DNA of 64,000 nucleotides from Miscanthus floridulus. Lineage: Eukaryota; Streptophyta; Magnoliopsida; Poales; Poaceae. Positions within the stretch are counted from its first letter, which is position 1. The number at the start of each line of letters is the position of its first letter. Under the pieces are notes generated by a model. It ran no database searches. It was not told where the DNA came from and saw only the letters and a list, made by a program, of their open reading frames with translations. The translations under genes and the position numbers were made by a program. Below are positions 12,501 through 24,295 of the stretch, one piece after another. Where the stretch lies: positions 63,914,111 through 63,978,110 of the forward strand of contig NC_089591.1 in the NCBI RefSeq assembly GCF_019320115.1, read 5' to 3'.

Positions 12501-13481
12501 TGGGACTTAGGAGCGGGGGCTTGGAGTCCAAGTTTGGAAGGGGACCTAGACCCCATGACATGAGGATGATGGGTTGGTCATGCTCGTGCCTGGGGTACAA
12601 GCGGGGCGTGTGTTTTTGGGATACCTAGCTGGGGGCATTAATTCGCGAATTGTCAGCGTTCCGATATGGCTTGTCGATGGTCTAGCACCGTAGTAAGAAC
12701 TGGAAGATGAAAGATGGAAAAAGGAAACATGATTGCTTACCACCTGCTTGAAGGTAGCACAGGTGCTTACAAAGAATGGATAGATAATGAACTAATGCAC
12801 TGCTAATAAAAATCGAATATAAGGATGCACTTTTAGTAATGCTTCCTACATATGCCATAAACCCATAAGCCAGATAGCCTTGCATATCCCTAGAGTCTTT
12901 TCTTTACTCCTATCGGGTAAGTCTTGCTGAGTACAATTGAGTACTCAGTGTTTTATTCCCCCCTATTGCAGGTGACAGGTGGAGGCTAGGGCTGACCCTT
13001 GTGTGTGGATTCCTCCTGGTAGGCTCAGAGAGGATTTCCTTTACGCTGCGATCATAGTTTTTATTTATAACTCTTACTAAATGTTTTTTATAAATGAAAG
13101 TTTTATAATATGTTGTCCTAGTTATCTATCAATGCTTCATCATGCCATTAATAGCTATTTATTTCTATTGTAATTCGGATCACAAGTTTATATTCTGCTG
13201 TTAAATTAAATTATTCATAACTCTAATAATATGATTACATTCCGCTGTTATAACAATAAATATTATACTCTGATGTTGTATTAAAAGTGTTGTAAGAAAT
13301 ATTTAAATTTTGTAAGCTTTATTCTCTCATTTGTGATCATGATGGAAAAATATGGATTTTTGGGTTCTCCCTCGGGGTGTGTCCGACGGGATAGCATAAT
13401 TTGGTGTCCTCCCTTGAGTGCTTAGTGTCTAATCAAAGACGAGCACTCCTAGGAGGCATTATATTAGGCGGTTCTACCATA
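9586..13481 (+). other. Rest of the D LTR, no gene seen
   Basis: GC-rich stretches at 9.6-11.3 kb give several open frames (up to ~110 codons) without recognisable domains. 11.3-13.4 kb is AT-rich and noncoding. All of it lies between D's two ends and is best read as LTR. Confidence 0.6.
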
Positions 13482-14310
13482 GTCGACCTGACTCCCCTCA
13501 CCGTGGAGGCGGCCAATCTTCGATCGCGGGTGGTCGAGGATCGTTGGGATGCTGACGAGGCCGAGAATGCGTTCGAGGCCCTATCGGTGAGGTCACGGAA
13601 GGATGATGAAGAAACTGCCAGGGTCCGGAAGAAGTGGGATGAGTTGCTCTAGAAGGACACCGAGACCCACCAGTGGATCCTTGACCTTCTGGGTGAGGTT
13701 GAGAAGGAAAGGGGTCTAAAGTTGGGGGCCAAGGAGAAGCTCGCGGCCCTGGAGAAGAGGGTGAGCCTAGATGCCACAGTGGTCGCTCGACTACGCAAGG
13801 AGCGGGATGAGCGGATCCAAACCTTAGAGAGGCTTCGCTCAAAACATGGCTTTTTGAGAGCATGACCAGGCCTGCCAAGAGCACGATGACACGTAGCAGA
13901 AGGTCGGCTCCCTCTAGGCCGAGCTCAAAAGCATGACGACCCAAAAGCTAGAGGCCAAGAGCATTTCTACCGGGCTGGTTGTAGATCTCACCAAGGTGAG
14001 GAGAAATCTTTAGGCAGAGAGTGATGAGCTCGGTATCTTGAGCACCGCCCTTAGAGTGGTCTACGATGACCTTGAGGTGGTGCGATTTGAGGGGACCGGC
14101 TGACTCGTGGCTCATGCCGTCGAGATCATAGCTCAGGTGCAACAGCTAGAGAGGAATGCCCTTCGCACCGAGGTCAATTAGTCTTTCGTGATTGCTCATT
14201 CTCATTATGGGGACAACATCGATCTAGAGGCGATGAGCCATGGCCATGCACCTAGTTATGAAATCCACGAGCTAGAGGAGATGGAAACGGTGGTGGCTCC
14301 CCTTTCGTAG

Positions 14311-17300
14311 GACCGATGGATAGGATTGAAGGCATAGTTCTCCCCCGGACGGTCTAGTTAGTTAAATAGGTCGGGCGGCCATTTTTGTAACAAGCAAACA
14401 AGTTCCAATCCTTGTGTTTCATTTAAACAAGTTTGTTATTTTGTTTCGTTTTGAACAAATCTATTCTTTTTGTTTCGGTTGAATAAATTTGTTATTTCTC
14501 CCTTTTTATGTGTAAGAAGGGGTTAATGCGTTTCGACCCACCTATTGTTAAGACCATAGAGTTTGAGGTATGGGCAGGAAACTCTGATCATGCTAGTAAG
14601 CAAGACTGCCGGAGCCACTAGGGCATAGGTTTCTTGCAGTCTGACTAGCCTGACTTAGTCGTTCGTTTCCGTAAACCTTGCCTCTAGGTTTTTATCGTGA
14701 GGAAGGGGTCAGGCACGACAACTATTTAGAAAGGGTATATATATATCCTTATTAGCCCCCCGAGTGAGACCCAACCCCTTGTCATTGCCGGGGTCGGGTT
14801 CCACTAAAGATCGAGGAGAGGGTAGCGAAACTAGTAGGAGAAAGTGTCTCTTTTTTAGAAACGTTATTCTTAGTTTTAGTGTGTATCCCCTCCCTAGGAT
14901 CCGAGCCATCGTTCTATGACCGCGCATTCGGTCTCCTTGTGTGTCCAACTTTCCTTGAGCCCCCGCGCGTAGCGGGGGTCCGGTTGAGGGTTGGCTCATC
15001 TTTGTGATCATCACCTACTCCACGGTTTCCGCAACCAGAGGGGTTGAGCTAACGTCACTTGCCTCGATGGCTCAAGTGATGCGCTCAGTGAGCTCACTAA
15101 CTAGCATGTCAGAGTGGAATCCAGGTCCATCGTTCGTGATGGGGTCAGCATAGCCCTCATGCGGCATTCCACTACTCCTTAACCCGCCTCCCGATAGATG
15201 CTCGAGTCATTCTGGAGACCGACTCAGGTGGCTCATTGGCCTCCCCTCGATAGAGATTCTATGGGCATGGCTCAAGGTTAGGATCAGATGAGAAGGTCGA
15301 GATGACCCTATCTGCTACTGAGTGGGTCGGGCAAGGGCCACTGGGGCTCATCTGCGTTTTCTCCCCTGGCTCTGTTTGACGCGAGGCGGCCTTGAGCCCT
15401 TCGTGGGCTGGCCTTCAAACCTCCATTGATCTGATTCCTGAGTCGGGGTTAGATGACTCGAGCCCTTGAGCCCCATTAGGCTCGGTAGGGGTTGGCTAAG
15501 TTTTATGCGTAACCCCATCCATGGTTTCTACAACTGGAGGGTTGAGCTAACGACATTTGCCTCGATGGCTCGAGTGTCGTGCTCGGTGAGCTCGCTAACG
15601 GGCTTGTCCGAGTGGAATCCAGGTCCATCATTCATGATGGGGTCAGCATAGTCCTCATGTGGCATTCCACTGCTCCTTAACCCACCTCTTGGTAGATGCC
15701 CGAGTCATTTTAGAGACCAACTCAGGTGGCCCGCTAGCCTCTCCTTGATGGAGATTCTGTGGGCTTAGCTTAAGGTTAGGATCGAATGAGAAGATCGAGA
15801 TGACCCTATCTACTTTTGAGTGGGTCGGGCATAGGCTGCTGGGGCTCATCAGTGTTTTCTCCCCTGGCTCTGTTCGACATGAGGTGGCCTCGAGCCCTTC
15901 ACGGGCTGGTCTTTGAACCCCGGTCGGTTGTCGCTCATGTCGAATGAGATGACTACCGCTTCATGACATGATGCAAAGCGTTCTGATGCAATAATTGCAT
16001 ATGCAATGCTTGGATGTATGGGATGAATGTATGATTGCATGCATGAGAATGGATGAATAAATGATCATGCACTAGAAAAGTAGGATGGGGGTTGGTAAAG
16101 TTACCTCGATTGCTCGAGTGACGGGTTCAGGGAGCTCTTATCGGATATGTTCAAGTGAAATCTGGGTCCATCATTCATGATGGAGTTGGCCTAACCCATG
16201 TAGGGCATCCTGCTACTCCCTACCCATCACTCGGCAGTGGCCTGAGCTATCCGATCGACTTGGGTGACCTGCTGGCCTCTCCTCGATGGAGATTCCACCA
16301 GTAGGCCCCTCCAAACCCTTCCTGGGAAGGCGGAGGCTATAGCTCAGGGTGCGGGGACAAAAACTCTGATCATGCTGGTGAGCAAAAACGTCGTAGCCAT
16401 TGGCGTAGGATTCTTTCGGTCCAACCAATTTTACTCGGTGTTTGTTTCCGCACACCATGCCTTTAGGTTTTAGCATGAGAAAGGGTCGGGCATAGAGAAT
16501 GTATACCAAATAGACACTCTTGCCAGCCCCCGAGTGAGGCCTGATCCCTTGCTGTTGTTAGGGTCAGGTGTCACTTAAAGATGACCCATCTCTCGGTAGC
16601 GGCCCGAGCTGTCTGGATGACTTGGGTGACCCGCTGGAATAGGACTTACCTTGATGGCTCGAGTGACGGGTTCGGAGAGCTCTTACCGGATATGTCCGAG
16701 TGGAATCTGGGTCCATCATTTGTGACGGAGTTGGCATAACCCACATGGGGCATCCTACTGCTCCTTACTCATCTCTTGGCAGCGGCCTGAGCCATCCGAC
16801 CGACTTAGGTGACCCATTGGCACAGGACTTTACTATGGAGATAGAGGATGAGATCATCCTCCCCAAGAATTTTAGTTAGGCAGATAAACCTGGTGGCGAA
16901 CTCGTAACAACTAAACAAGCTCTTAAATTTCATTATGGCGAAACAGATTTTTAGCCCTTCCCCCTTTTTGTATAAAAAGGTTAATGCGTTCTGACCTTTT
17001 CCATCGTTAAGGTTGTAAAGCTCGGGGTGCGGGTGAACAAACTCTAATCACACTGGTGATAAAAAATGCCATAGCCGCTGGGGCGTAAGTTTCTTGCAAT
17101 CCGACCAGTATTACTCAGCGTTCGTTTTTGCAACCCTTGCTTCTAGATCTTAATGTGAGAGAGGGTTGGGCATAGAGAATGTTTGCCAGGTGGATATACT
17201 CTTAGACGCGTACTAACTCTTTCCATAGTTAAGGCTAAAAAGCTCGGGGTGCGGAAAAACTCTTATCACGCTGGTGAGCAAAAACGTTGTAGCCATTGGG

Positions 17301-17520
17301 GCGTAGGTTTCTTGCAGTCCGACCAGTTATACTCAGCGTCTGTTTTGGCAATCCTAACTTTGGGTCTCAACATGAGATAGGGTCGGTCATAGAGAATGTA
17401 TACAAGATAGATATGCTCTTACCAGCCCCCGAGTGAAGCCCAACCCGCTGTCGTTGCTGGGGTCGGGTGTCACTAAAGATAGGGGAGTTGGTAGCAAAAC
17501 TTGATAAGAGAAAGTGTGCA
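14311..17520. repeat. Spacer of element A with diverged direct repeats
   Basis: There is no coding frame. A ~495-bp unit starting near tcgatggctcaagtg is present at ~15.07 and ~15.56 kb, with shortened copies at ~16.1 and ~16.65 kb. A second unit (aaactctgatcatgctggtg ... agcccccgagtgag ... tcgggt) occurs at ~14.57, 16.36, 17.03 and 17.25 kb. A further copy of the first unit is in element B at 44.05-44.43 kb. T-rich, poly(A)-site-like DNA at 14.40-14.52 kb follows the antisense ORF. The region lies between the convergent ends of the two coding strands. Confidence 0.75.
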
Positions 17521-17524
17521 TATA

Positions 17525-20400
17525 TTAATGGTAAAAACAATGTAGCTGTTTGATGTTCTAGGCGTTGACGAAGACTTTGCCCTCAATGGTATTGAGCTTG
17601 TAGGTGCCTGGTTGGAGCACCTCCGCGATGCCGTATGGTCCCTCTCACGGTGGAGAGAGCTTGTGGCAGTTCTTGTTGCTCTAGATGAGGCGAAGCACCA
17701 AGTCTCCAACGTTGAAGGCCCAACCCCACAGTCGACGGTTGTGGTACCAGCGCAACGCTTGCTGGTACTTGGCCAAGCGGAGGAGGGCGACGTTGCGTGC
17801 TTCATCTAGCTGGTCCATGGCATCCTCGAGGGATGCCTTGGCTCGCTATTCATTGTACGCCCTGACCCTCGGCGCTCCATAATCAAGGTTGGTTGGGAGG
17901 ATTGCCTTGGAACCATAGACCATCAAGAATGGTGTGTAGCCGGTGGCTCGGCTGGGGTCATCCTCAGGCTCTAGAGTATCGCGGGAAGCTCTGCGACCCA
18001 TCGTCCGCCAAACTTTTTCAACTGATTAAAGATACTAGGTTTGAGACCTTGTAGGACCATGTCGTTCACGTGCTCAACCTACCCATTCGTGCGGGGGTGC
18101 ACCACGGTGGCCCAATCGACGTGAACGTGGTACTCATCGCAGAATAGGAGGAACATCTTTCTGGTGAACTACGTGTCGTTGTCTGTCATAATGGAGTTCG
18201 GGACCCTAAACCAATGGACGATGTCAAGGAAGAACAGCACGGCTTGCTCGGACTTAATCACGGACATCGGTTGAGCCTTTATCCACTTTGTAAACTTCTC
18301 TACGACGACAAGCAAGTGTGTGTAGACCTTGGGTGCCCTCTTGAGAGGTTCGGCCAGATTGAGCCCCAGACCATGAATGCCCATGTGATGGGGATCGTTT
18401 GGAGTGCTTGGGCCAGTAGGTGGGTTTGCCAAGCGTAGTATTGACACCCTTCATAGGTGTGCACAATCTGTTTAGCGTCGGCTACTGCAGTCGGCCAGTA
18501 GAAGCCTTGTGGGAATGCATTTCCAACTAGGGTTCTAGGCACGGCATGGTGACCATATACCCCACCATGGATATTGCTTAGCAACCGCTTCCCTTGTTCG
18601 ATGGGGATGCAGCGCTGTAGGATCTCGGTGTGGCTTTGCCTATAGAGCTTACCCTCAATAAGTACAAAGGACTTGGCATGGCGCATGAGCCGTCGAGCCT
18701 CCATTTTGTCCATCGGCAGCACCTCATGGAGGATGTAGTCAAGGTAAGGCACCCACAGTCACTCAGAGGGTCGGGATCTATCGCTGGATCCTCAACAAGC
18801 TCCATGACTTCGGGGTCGGATGAAGCCAACGGTCGGTTAGCGCCCGAGCCCAAGGCGGGTAGCATGTCACCGGTCTGTTCTGGCTCCTCATAGTGGACTG
18901 AGGGCTTGTACTGATCACTGGCGAAGATGCCCATTGGCACTGACTCTCGACCAGACACCGCTTTTAGTAGTGCATCGGCTGCCTCATTGAGATGCCTCGG
19001 GATGTGATTAAGCTCAAGACCATCAAACTTGTCCTCTAGCTGGTGGACTTCTTAGTAATATGTAGCCATCTTAGCATTGTGGTAGCTTGATTCCTTCATG
19101 ACTTGGTCGATGACCAGCTGGGAGTCACCCCGGACGTCGAGCCATCGGATACCCACCTCGATGGCGATGCGTAGGCCGTTGACGAGCGCCTCATACAAGG
19201 CCACATTATTGGAGGAGGGGAAATGGATGCGAACCATGTACCTCATGCGTACTCCGAGGGGCAAAACGAAGACCAATCCCACGCTGGCGCCTTTCTTCAT
19301 CAGCGATCCATCAAAGTACATCATCTAGTACTCTTGGTTGACGACCGCTAGTGGCATTTGGACCTCGGTCCACTCTGTAATGAAATCAGCCAACACTTGA
19401 GACTTGATGGCCGTCCGAGGGGCATATGAAATGCCTTGACCCATCAGCTTGAGTGCCCACTTCATGATTCTGCCTGTGGCGTCCCAGTTTTGGATGACCT
19501 CGCCGAGAGGGAAGGATTTCATGACCATCACTAGATGAGACTTGAAGTAGTGATGCAACTTCCTCTTGGCAATAAGGACGGCGTACAGGAGTTTCTAGAT
19601 TTAAGGGTAGTGAGTCTTAGAATCAGACAAGACCTCGCTAATGAAGTACACGGGACACTGTACTTTGAGGGTGTGTCCATATTCTTCTCGCTCTACCACT
19701 AGGGCGGCACTGACCACTTGCATGGTGGTTGCAATGTAGAGCAGAAGTGGTTCCCCATTGGTCAGAGGGACCAGGATCGGGGCCTTTGTCAGAAGCCGTT
19801 TGATCGTGTCAAGTGCCTCCTAGGCCTCGGGCATCCATTCAAAATGGTCAGCCTTCTTTAGGAGCCGGTAGAGGGGGAGACCTCATTCGCCGAGGCGTGA
19901 TAAAGTGGTTGAGCGCGGCGAGGCGCATTATAACTCATTGTACCCCCCCCCCCTTATATTCTGAATTGGGCCCATCCTCATGATGGCCGAGATCTTCTCT
20001 AGGTTGGCTTCGATGCCATGCTCAGAGACAATAAAACCCAATAGCATACCCCTTGGAACCCAAAAACGCACTTCTCGGGGTTGAGCTTAATGCCATTTGC
20101 TCGAAGTTTCGTGAAGGTCTACTCTAGGTCGGCTATGACCTGGTCAACCCGTTTGGACTTGACCATGATGTCATCCACGTAGGCCTCAACGGTTCACCCG
20201 ATGAGGCTCCCAAAACACTTGAGCATACAACGCTGGTACGTAGCCCCTGAATTTTTTGGACCGAACAACATTATGACATAGCAGAATGATTCGAATGGTG
20301 TGATGAAAGACGTCATAGCTGGTCGGACTCTTTCATCGTGATTTGATGGTACCCGGAGTACGCATCAAGGAAGCAAAGGCATGGTTCGAGCATGGCCGTT
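17525..20400 (-). pseudogene. pol of element A (RT, RNase H, second RNase H, integrase)
   Basis: Reading on the - strand from ~20.4 kb, RT motifs are FLDAYSGYHQIT, SFITPF, then AYVDDIMVK (catalytic YVDD) and KLNPEKCVFG. RNase H is at ~19.8-19.4 kb (LLLYIATT, VQCPVYFISEVLSDSK, HYFKSHLVMV). A second, archaeal/plant-type RNase H is at ~19.32-18.97 kb (MMYFDGSLMKKGASVGLVF, YEALVNGLRIA, GDSQLVIDQV). The integrase zinc finger (GVYGHHAVPRTL...CEGCQYYA) is at ~18.6-18.4 kb and the core (VEKFTKWIKAQ, MTDNDT) at ~18.3-18.1 kb. The stop is at 17525-17527 after NIKQLHCFYH. Several frameshifts and amber stops break it. The region upstream of FLDAYSGYHQ, including protease, is deleted. A run of 12 C lies at ~19.95 kb. 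Confidence 0.85.
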
Positions 20401-21420
20401 CGAGCAGCTTCTTGAAGTGGTTCGGGGTGCCCTCGGTGGGCTTCTGACCCCCTTGAGGTCGGCGGTGGCCATAAGCGAGCCCTCGCGCTGCTGCTTATTC
20501 TTCTTCTTGCTAGGACGGTTGGAGGCACCTTCGCTGGCGTCCTCGTCCCACTTTGCCATGCCATTGAGGCGGTCAAAAATTGCCCCGACCGCCTCCTCGC
20601 CAAGGCGTGGCTGGTGCCGATGTCGAGGAGCTCCTTCATGGTTTATGGGCCCTTACATCCTAGCTTGTGAACCAGGGACTCGTAGGTGGTCCCAGACAGG
20701 AAGGCTCATATGACGTCGGCATCGGCGATGTTGGGTAGCTCGTTGCACTATCGGGAGAAGCACCGGATGTACCATGAAGGGTTTCCCCAGCCTTCTGTTG
20801 GTACTTTTTGAGATCCCATGGGTTCCCAGGATGTGCGTATATGCCCTAGAAGCTTCCCACGAAGATCTCTTTCAGGTCCACCCAACTTTGGATTCTGTTG
20901 GGCAAAAGGTTGCGGATAATGAAATCATCATTATACGCTCCACCGGCTTGGCAAGAAAGACGGTAATCCTCGAGCCACAGTCTAAGGTTCGTTTCCCTAG
21001 AGTATTTCAGGACGTTGGTCGGCGATCGGTACCGCGGTGGGAAGACGACATTGAGGATATGTCGGCCAAAGGCCTGAGGTCCTAGCAAGTCAGGGCTCGG
21101 GCTTCGGTCCTCATCGCTGTCGTAGCGTCCACCACGATGAGGGTGGTAGCCACGGCTTGCCCCCTCCCTCACATCGTCGTGGGTATGTCTGTGGGCATCG
21201 AGGGTATCGCGCACATCACAGTGAAGGCCGACATGCTCATGCACCGAGACCGGGACACGCGGCTCGCCACCTTGTCATGCCTGGGGGACTGACATGTCCA
21301 TGTTGGGTCACTCTGAGGGTGCACGCTGGCTGGCATTGAGATCGTGTCATCGAGACAGCGAGCTCTCGACCTGCTACACCGCCGCACGCTCGAGAAGCAT
21401 GCAAATCTAGAAGTTTTGGT
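20400..21420 (-). pseudogene. gag of element A, partial
   Basis: The Tat-type gag core is visible at 21.1-20.85 kb: LGPQAFGRHILNVVFPPRYR, LRLWLEDYRLSCQAGG and NDDFIIRNL. The part that normally follows RNL is lost, then NRIQSWVDLKEIFVGSF resumes, and after one frameshift CNELPNIADADVI and AFLSGTTYESLVHKLG. A Lys-rich linker (PSKKKNKQQ) then runs directly into RT at ~20.4 kb, so the CCHC knuckle, protease and RT start are deleted. The upstream frame to ~21.42 kb has many stops. Confidence 0.75.
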
Positions 21421-22110
21421 GACTGTGGGTATGCAAGAATATACCATGTAAAAATGAGCAAAAATGGACACTGCACTTACCATAGGAATTTCGCTAGGAT
21501 TCACAACAATGCGACACAATTGGAGGCCTAGTTGATTCTTCTAAACAACTTGAAAAGATATATGTTAATTCTTCTTTGTGCAAAATCTTCAAGCCAACTC
21601 TTGCCAAAATTGAGCTTTCTTACCACCTCGATCAATTCAAACTATTAACAGCTTGTTTGGTTTGGCAGATCCTCCGGTCCAGAATGATCCGATCCTAAGA
21701 CTGAACCTGTGATGTTTGTTTGGTTTGCCTCGTCTGTGCCGCTAAGCTCCAGCAACGCCCTGCAATCTTCGTTTTTCTTCTGAAGCGAACAACCATGCGT
21801 CCGTGCCCTTACATGTCAAACTAAACGCAGATTAACACAGCAATCACAGGGTTGCTTTGAAGTCCACCGGTTGGCGCCCTTCGTCTCGTAGCTTTGCTGT
21901 CCTCTGATTAACACAACAATTTTTAAAACCCATTTCCATGGCATCCTCATCATGTTACAAAGGTACAAACCAGCCAACCCATATGCAAGTTACTAAACTA
22001 AACTAATCCACCATCGAGCGAGAACAAACGTCAACATGCATCAACCAATGCAGCAATCGTGATCACTAGCACTGTCCAGCTTTATATCTGAAACAAATCA
22101 AGATCACCCA
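21421..22110. other. Boundary of element A and start of the gene island
   Basis: 21.42-21.65 kb has short coding-like blocks on the - strand (NPSEIPM before a gtaagt site) that I cannot assign. From 21.65 kb the sequence is ordinary AT-balanced intergenic DNA with 'gtttggtttgg' words typical of MITE ends. No LTR of element A is found here. Confidence 0.4.
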
Positions 22111-22114
22111 TGAT

Positions 22115-22222
22115 GAGGAACAGCGCCACGACCGAGGCCTTGCCTGCCATTGTTACACACACAGCAACAGCTGCTCGATCACAAGCACGAAGCGGAGTGA
22201 TTAGGCTGGGTGGCCTTAATAA
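22115..22222 (-). pseudogene. Truncated HyPRP 5' end, inverted duplicate
   Basis: On the - strand from 22150, ATGGCAGGCAAGGCC and the next codons match the first 12 codons of the HyPRP at 24519 (one silent change seen). The 5' leader to ~22210 matches as well. The match stops after the leucine at codon 12 and unrelated sequence follows, so only the start of the signal peptide exists. With the adjoining MITE the similarity spans ~260 bp and is inverted relative to 24296-24554. Confidence 0.85.
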
Positions 22223-22524
22223 GGGGGTGTTTGATTCAGGAGGTGTCACATGGGGTCGCATGTGGTGTTCGGATACTAATAAAAACATAAATTACAGCGT
22301 CAGTAATCCGCAAGACGAATTTATTAAGCCTAACTAATCTGTCATTAGCATATGTTCACTGTAGCACCACATTGTCAAATCATGGATTGATTAGGTTTAA
22401 AAAATTCATCTCGCAAACAGTTTCAATCTGTGTATTTAGTTTTATAATTAGTCCATATTTAATATTCCATACATGTATCGAAACATCCAAAGAGACAACG
22501 ACAAAGTTTAGGCCCAAACACCTC
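22223..22524. mobile_element. Tourist-like MITE, 302 bp
   Basis: The ends are GGGGGTGTTTGATTC and, inverted, GAGGTGTTTGGGCC. The target duplication is TAA (22220-22222 and 22525-22527). Internal words such as ttattagtatccgaac and cttaataaattcgtc are shared with 24300-24450 and, more distantly, with the MITE at 28743-29075. No coding capacity. It sits ~70 bp upstream of the HyPRP fragment's ATG. A truncated copy holds the same place before the HyPRP at 24519. Confidence 0.8.
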
Positions 22525-22527
22525 TAA

Positions 22528-23215
22528 GGGTCCGTTTGGTAGGGCTCCGGCTCCAATCAAAACAGCTTCAGTTGTGGCTTCATCAGGGGAGCAGATTCAC
22601 TTGAGGAGCTAAAGCAGTTTTTTGAACCGTTTGGCAAAACAGCTTCGTCCGGCAGTCCAAATGAATGAAATGTCCATAATACCCTTTTTCATTTTTTTTT
22701 CTTTTCATTTTTTCTTTTCATTTTTCTTTTCTTTTCTTTTCTTTCCCAACCTTATTTGCTCCCCGCTCAAGGCCTCAAGCGAACGAACCGCATCTTCAAC
22801 CTTATCTCCTCCCTCCACAGCCGCATATGCCATCTACGCCCACGCCGGCTCCGCCCTCCATGCCGGCATCTCTGCTCGTCCCTCCACGGCCATCCATCCT
22901 CATGCCATCTCCGCTCGTCCCTGCGGCCGCCTCCGCCTACGTCCCTCGTCGCGCGGCCGCGCCGTCGTCCCTTCCTACCTCAACCGTGCCCGCGCCCTCC
23001 GCAAGGTCAAAGGCGACCATGGCCGCACGTGGGGGCCACCGGTGCGAGTCGAATCCGGTGGGAGCTAGTATTTTTGGCTCCTCTTCTCTCTCCTCGATCG
23101 TCTCAGCGCGATTTCAGGAGCTCCTAGTGAGGAGCCATTCTGTTTTTTGGCGTTTGGCTGAGGGAGCTGCAAAAGAGCTCCAGGATCCGGTAGAGAATCC
23201 CTACCAAACGGCCCC
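22528..23215. mobile_element. Nonautonomous DNA element, 688 bp, TAA duplication
   Basis: The terminal inverted repeats are GGGTCCGTTTGGTAGGG (left) and, inverted, GGGGCCGTTTGGTAGGG (right). The flanks are taa (22525-22527) and taa (23216-23218), so PIF/Harbinger-type mobilisation is likely. It holds a T/C-rich run (22690-22750) and a GC-rich core whose overlapping frames (~120-150 codons) have no recognised domain. It inserted exactly at the TAA that also bounds the preceding MITE. Confidence 0.75.
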
Positions 23216-23218
23216 TAA

Positions 23219-24295
23219 CTCGATGGACTGCTAAGCGCCTGCGATGGTTCATGGATGCTGCTCGGTGTGCCATTTATAGGAGCAAGCATTGGTGCATCGT
23301 TCACTGAGTTTTATTTTTTTGAACGAGAAAACGTTCACTAAATTATTAGAGCGTTAAGCTTCCCGTAACCATGGATGCATGTGACGGTGATTATTATTGG
23401 GAAAATTGTGTCAGTGTTCTTGTCCGGTAGTTCAATTGTGATTTTACCCCTATTTTTTTAATTTTATAATTTTATCCTTGCTATTTTGAAATGAATGGTC
23501 CATTTGCCCCTGCTTTAGACGCCCGTCCGTCAGATGGATATGGATTAAACGAATTAAAAAAATTATAAATCTGAACAGCAAAGGCGAAATGACCATACTG
23601 CCCTCTATCCTTATCGTCTCATCCCAAACAGAAGCATGGGTCGCCAGATCCCAAGTCTCGAACGTGGTTGCATCCGGTCGCGGGCTTCCGGCGGCGGCGG
23701 AAGAACCAGTGGGGCGGGGCTGCCTCCAGGGCGCGGGGCGCGACTGCCTCTTGGCCGCGGCGGCTGCATCGGCGGGGCGCGGGCTTCCTCCAGGCGGCCG
23801 CGGAGAGGTCGTGGCGCCCGCCCGTGGGTCTCGGTGTGCGAGCGCCGGGCGGCGGCGGCGCCCTGCCGCGGGGCTCCGGTGGCGTCCGACCGCACGTCGC
23901 GGCATCGCCCGCCACAGGTCACACCGAGCGTGAGTAGCGAGCGCACCAGCAGAGTAAGCGTGGGGGCTGTCGGCTTGCCACGGATCCACCGGTGCCGCCG
24001 TGCAAGCCTCCAAGCAACACCGTTGCAAGCGTGGGGCTTGCATTTTTACCTTTGCTGTGTATCGAAATTGTTATTTTACCCATGTTTTTTTTGACATTGT
24101 GAATTTACCCCTTTATTTTTGAAACGAAGCATCACTTTACCCCTATTCCGTCATCCTCCCCTAACGGTGTTATATTTTATACAAAAGGACAGAAATGCCC
24201 GTGTAATTTTGTCCCTGTTTGTTATGCCTATTTGTGATTTTGCCCCTGATTTGAGAATTAGACATTTATATTTGATCAAATATATTTGGCCCAAC
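23219..24295. other. Intergenic, GC-rich island 23.6-23.95 kb
   Basis: Open frames on both strands at 23.59-24.09 kb (up to ~197 codons) overlap one another and consist of Arg/Ala/Gly/Pro-rich translation, as expected from a chance GC-rich tract. On both sides there are repeated phrases of the type gattttacccct, so this may be the inside of an unidentified nonautonomous transposon. A gene is not supported. Confidence 0.4.

Larger units (their letters stand above)
6668..13481 (+). mobile_element. Element D: probable solo LTR (~4.4 kb) with nested insertion
   Basis: It starts TGTAACACC at 6668, ends GGTTCTACCATA at 13481 (CA changed to TA) and is flanked by a perfect 5-bp duplication gtcga (6663-6667 and 13482-13486). 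Without the inserted LTR2 it is ~4.39 kb and no gag or pol domain is visible. The start carries a perfect stem gtaacacc-tct-ggtgttac. A TGTAACACC start and an LTR over 3 kb are typical of Tekay/Del-type chromovirus elements in grasses; this assignment is inference. It interrupts the antisense ORF of element A. Confidence 0.65.
3226..14310 (+). pseudogene. Antisense extra ORF of element A, in three pieces
   Basis: The pieces are 3226-3506, 5512-6667 and 13487-14310. They read as one frame once the two inserted LTRs and their target duplications are set aside: the segment ending AAKQRVVD at 6667 continues as LTPLTVEAANLRSRV at 13488. This is the C-terminal half of the Transposase_28-type protein: a low-complexity Gly/Ala/Asp region, then a long coiled coil (RKDDEETARVRKKWDELL, LEKRVSLDATVVARL). 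The N-terminal Transposase_28 domain is absent. A likely intron is 5623-5697 (gtgagt...catag). At least eight of the eleven or so in-frame stops counted are TAG. It is antisense to pol of the same element. Function unknown. Confidence 0.7.
1222..21420 (-). mobile_element. Element A: degenerate Tat-lineage Ty3/gypsy retrotransposon
   Basis: Along the + strand the order is 3' LTR (1222-2524), PPT, 3' noncoding DNA, antisense extra ORF (3226-14310, interrupted by two LTR insertions), a repeat-rich spacer (14.5-17.5 kb), then integrase, two RNase H domains, RT and gag on the - strand. The CCHC knuckle, protease and first part of RT are missing. No 5' LTR is seen to the right; recognisable sequence ends in the gag N-terminus near 21.42 kb. 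Many stops and frameshifts make it non-autonomous. It is the oldest complete-looking layer of the nest: two other LTRs sit inside it. Confidence 0.75.

Noticed and set aside
21421..21660. Short coding-like blocks with a gtaagt site on the - strand
   Set aside because: Too short and interrupted to assign to a gene family or to the gag of element A.
23450..24094. Overlapping 100-197-codon frames on both strands
   Set aside because: GC-rich, Arg/Ala/Pro-rich translations overlapping in up to six frames; no recognised domain, so chance is the better explanation.
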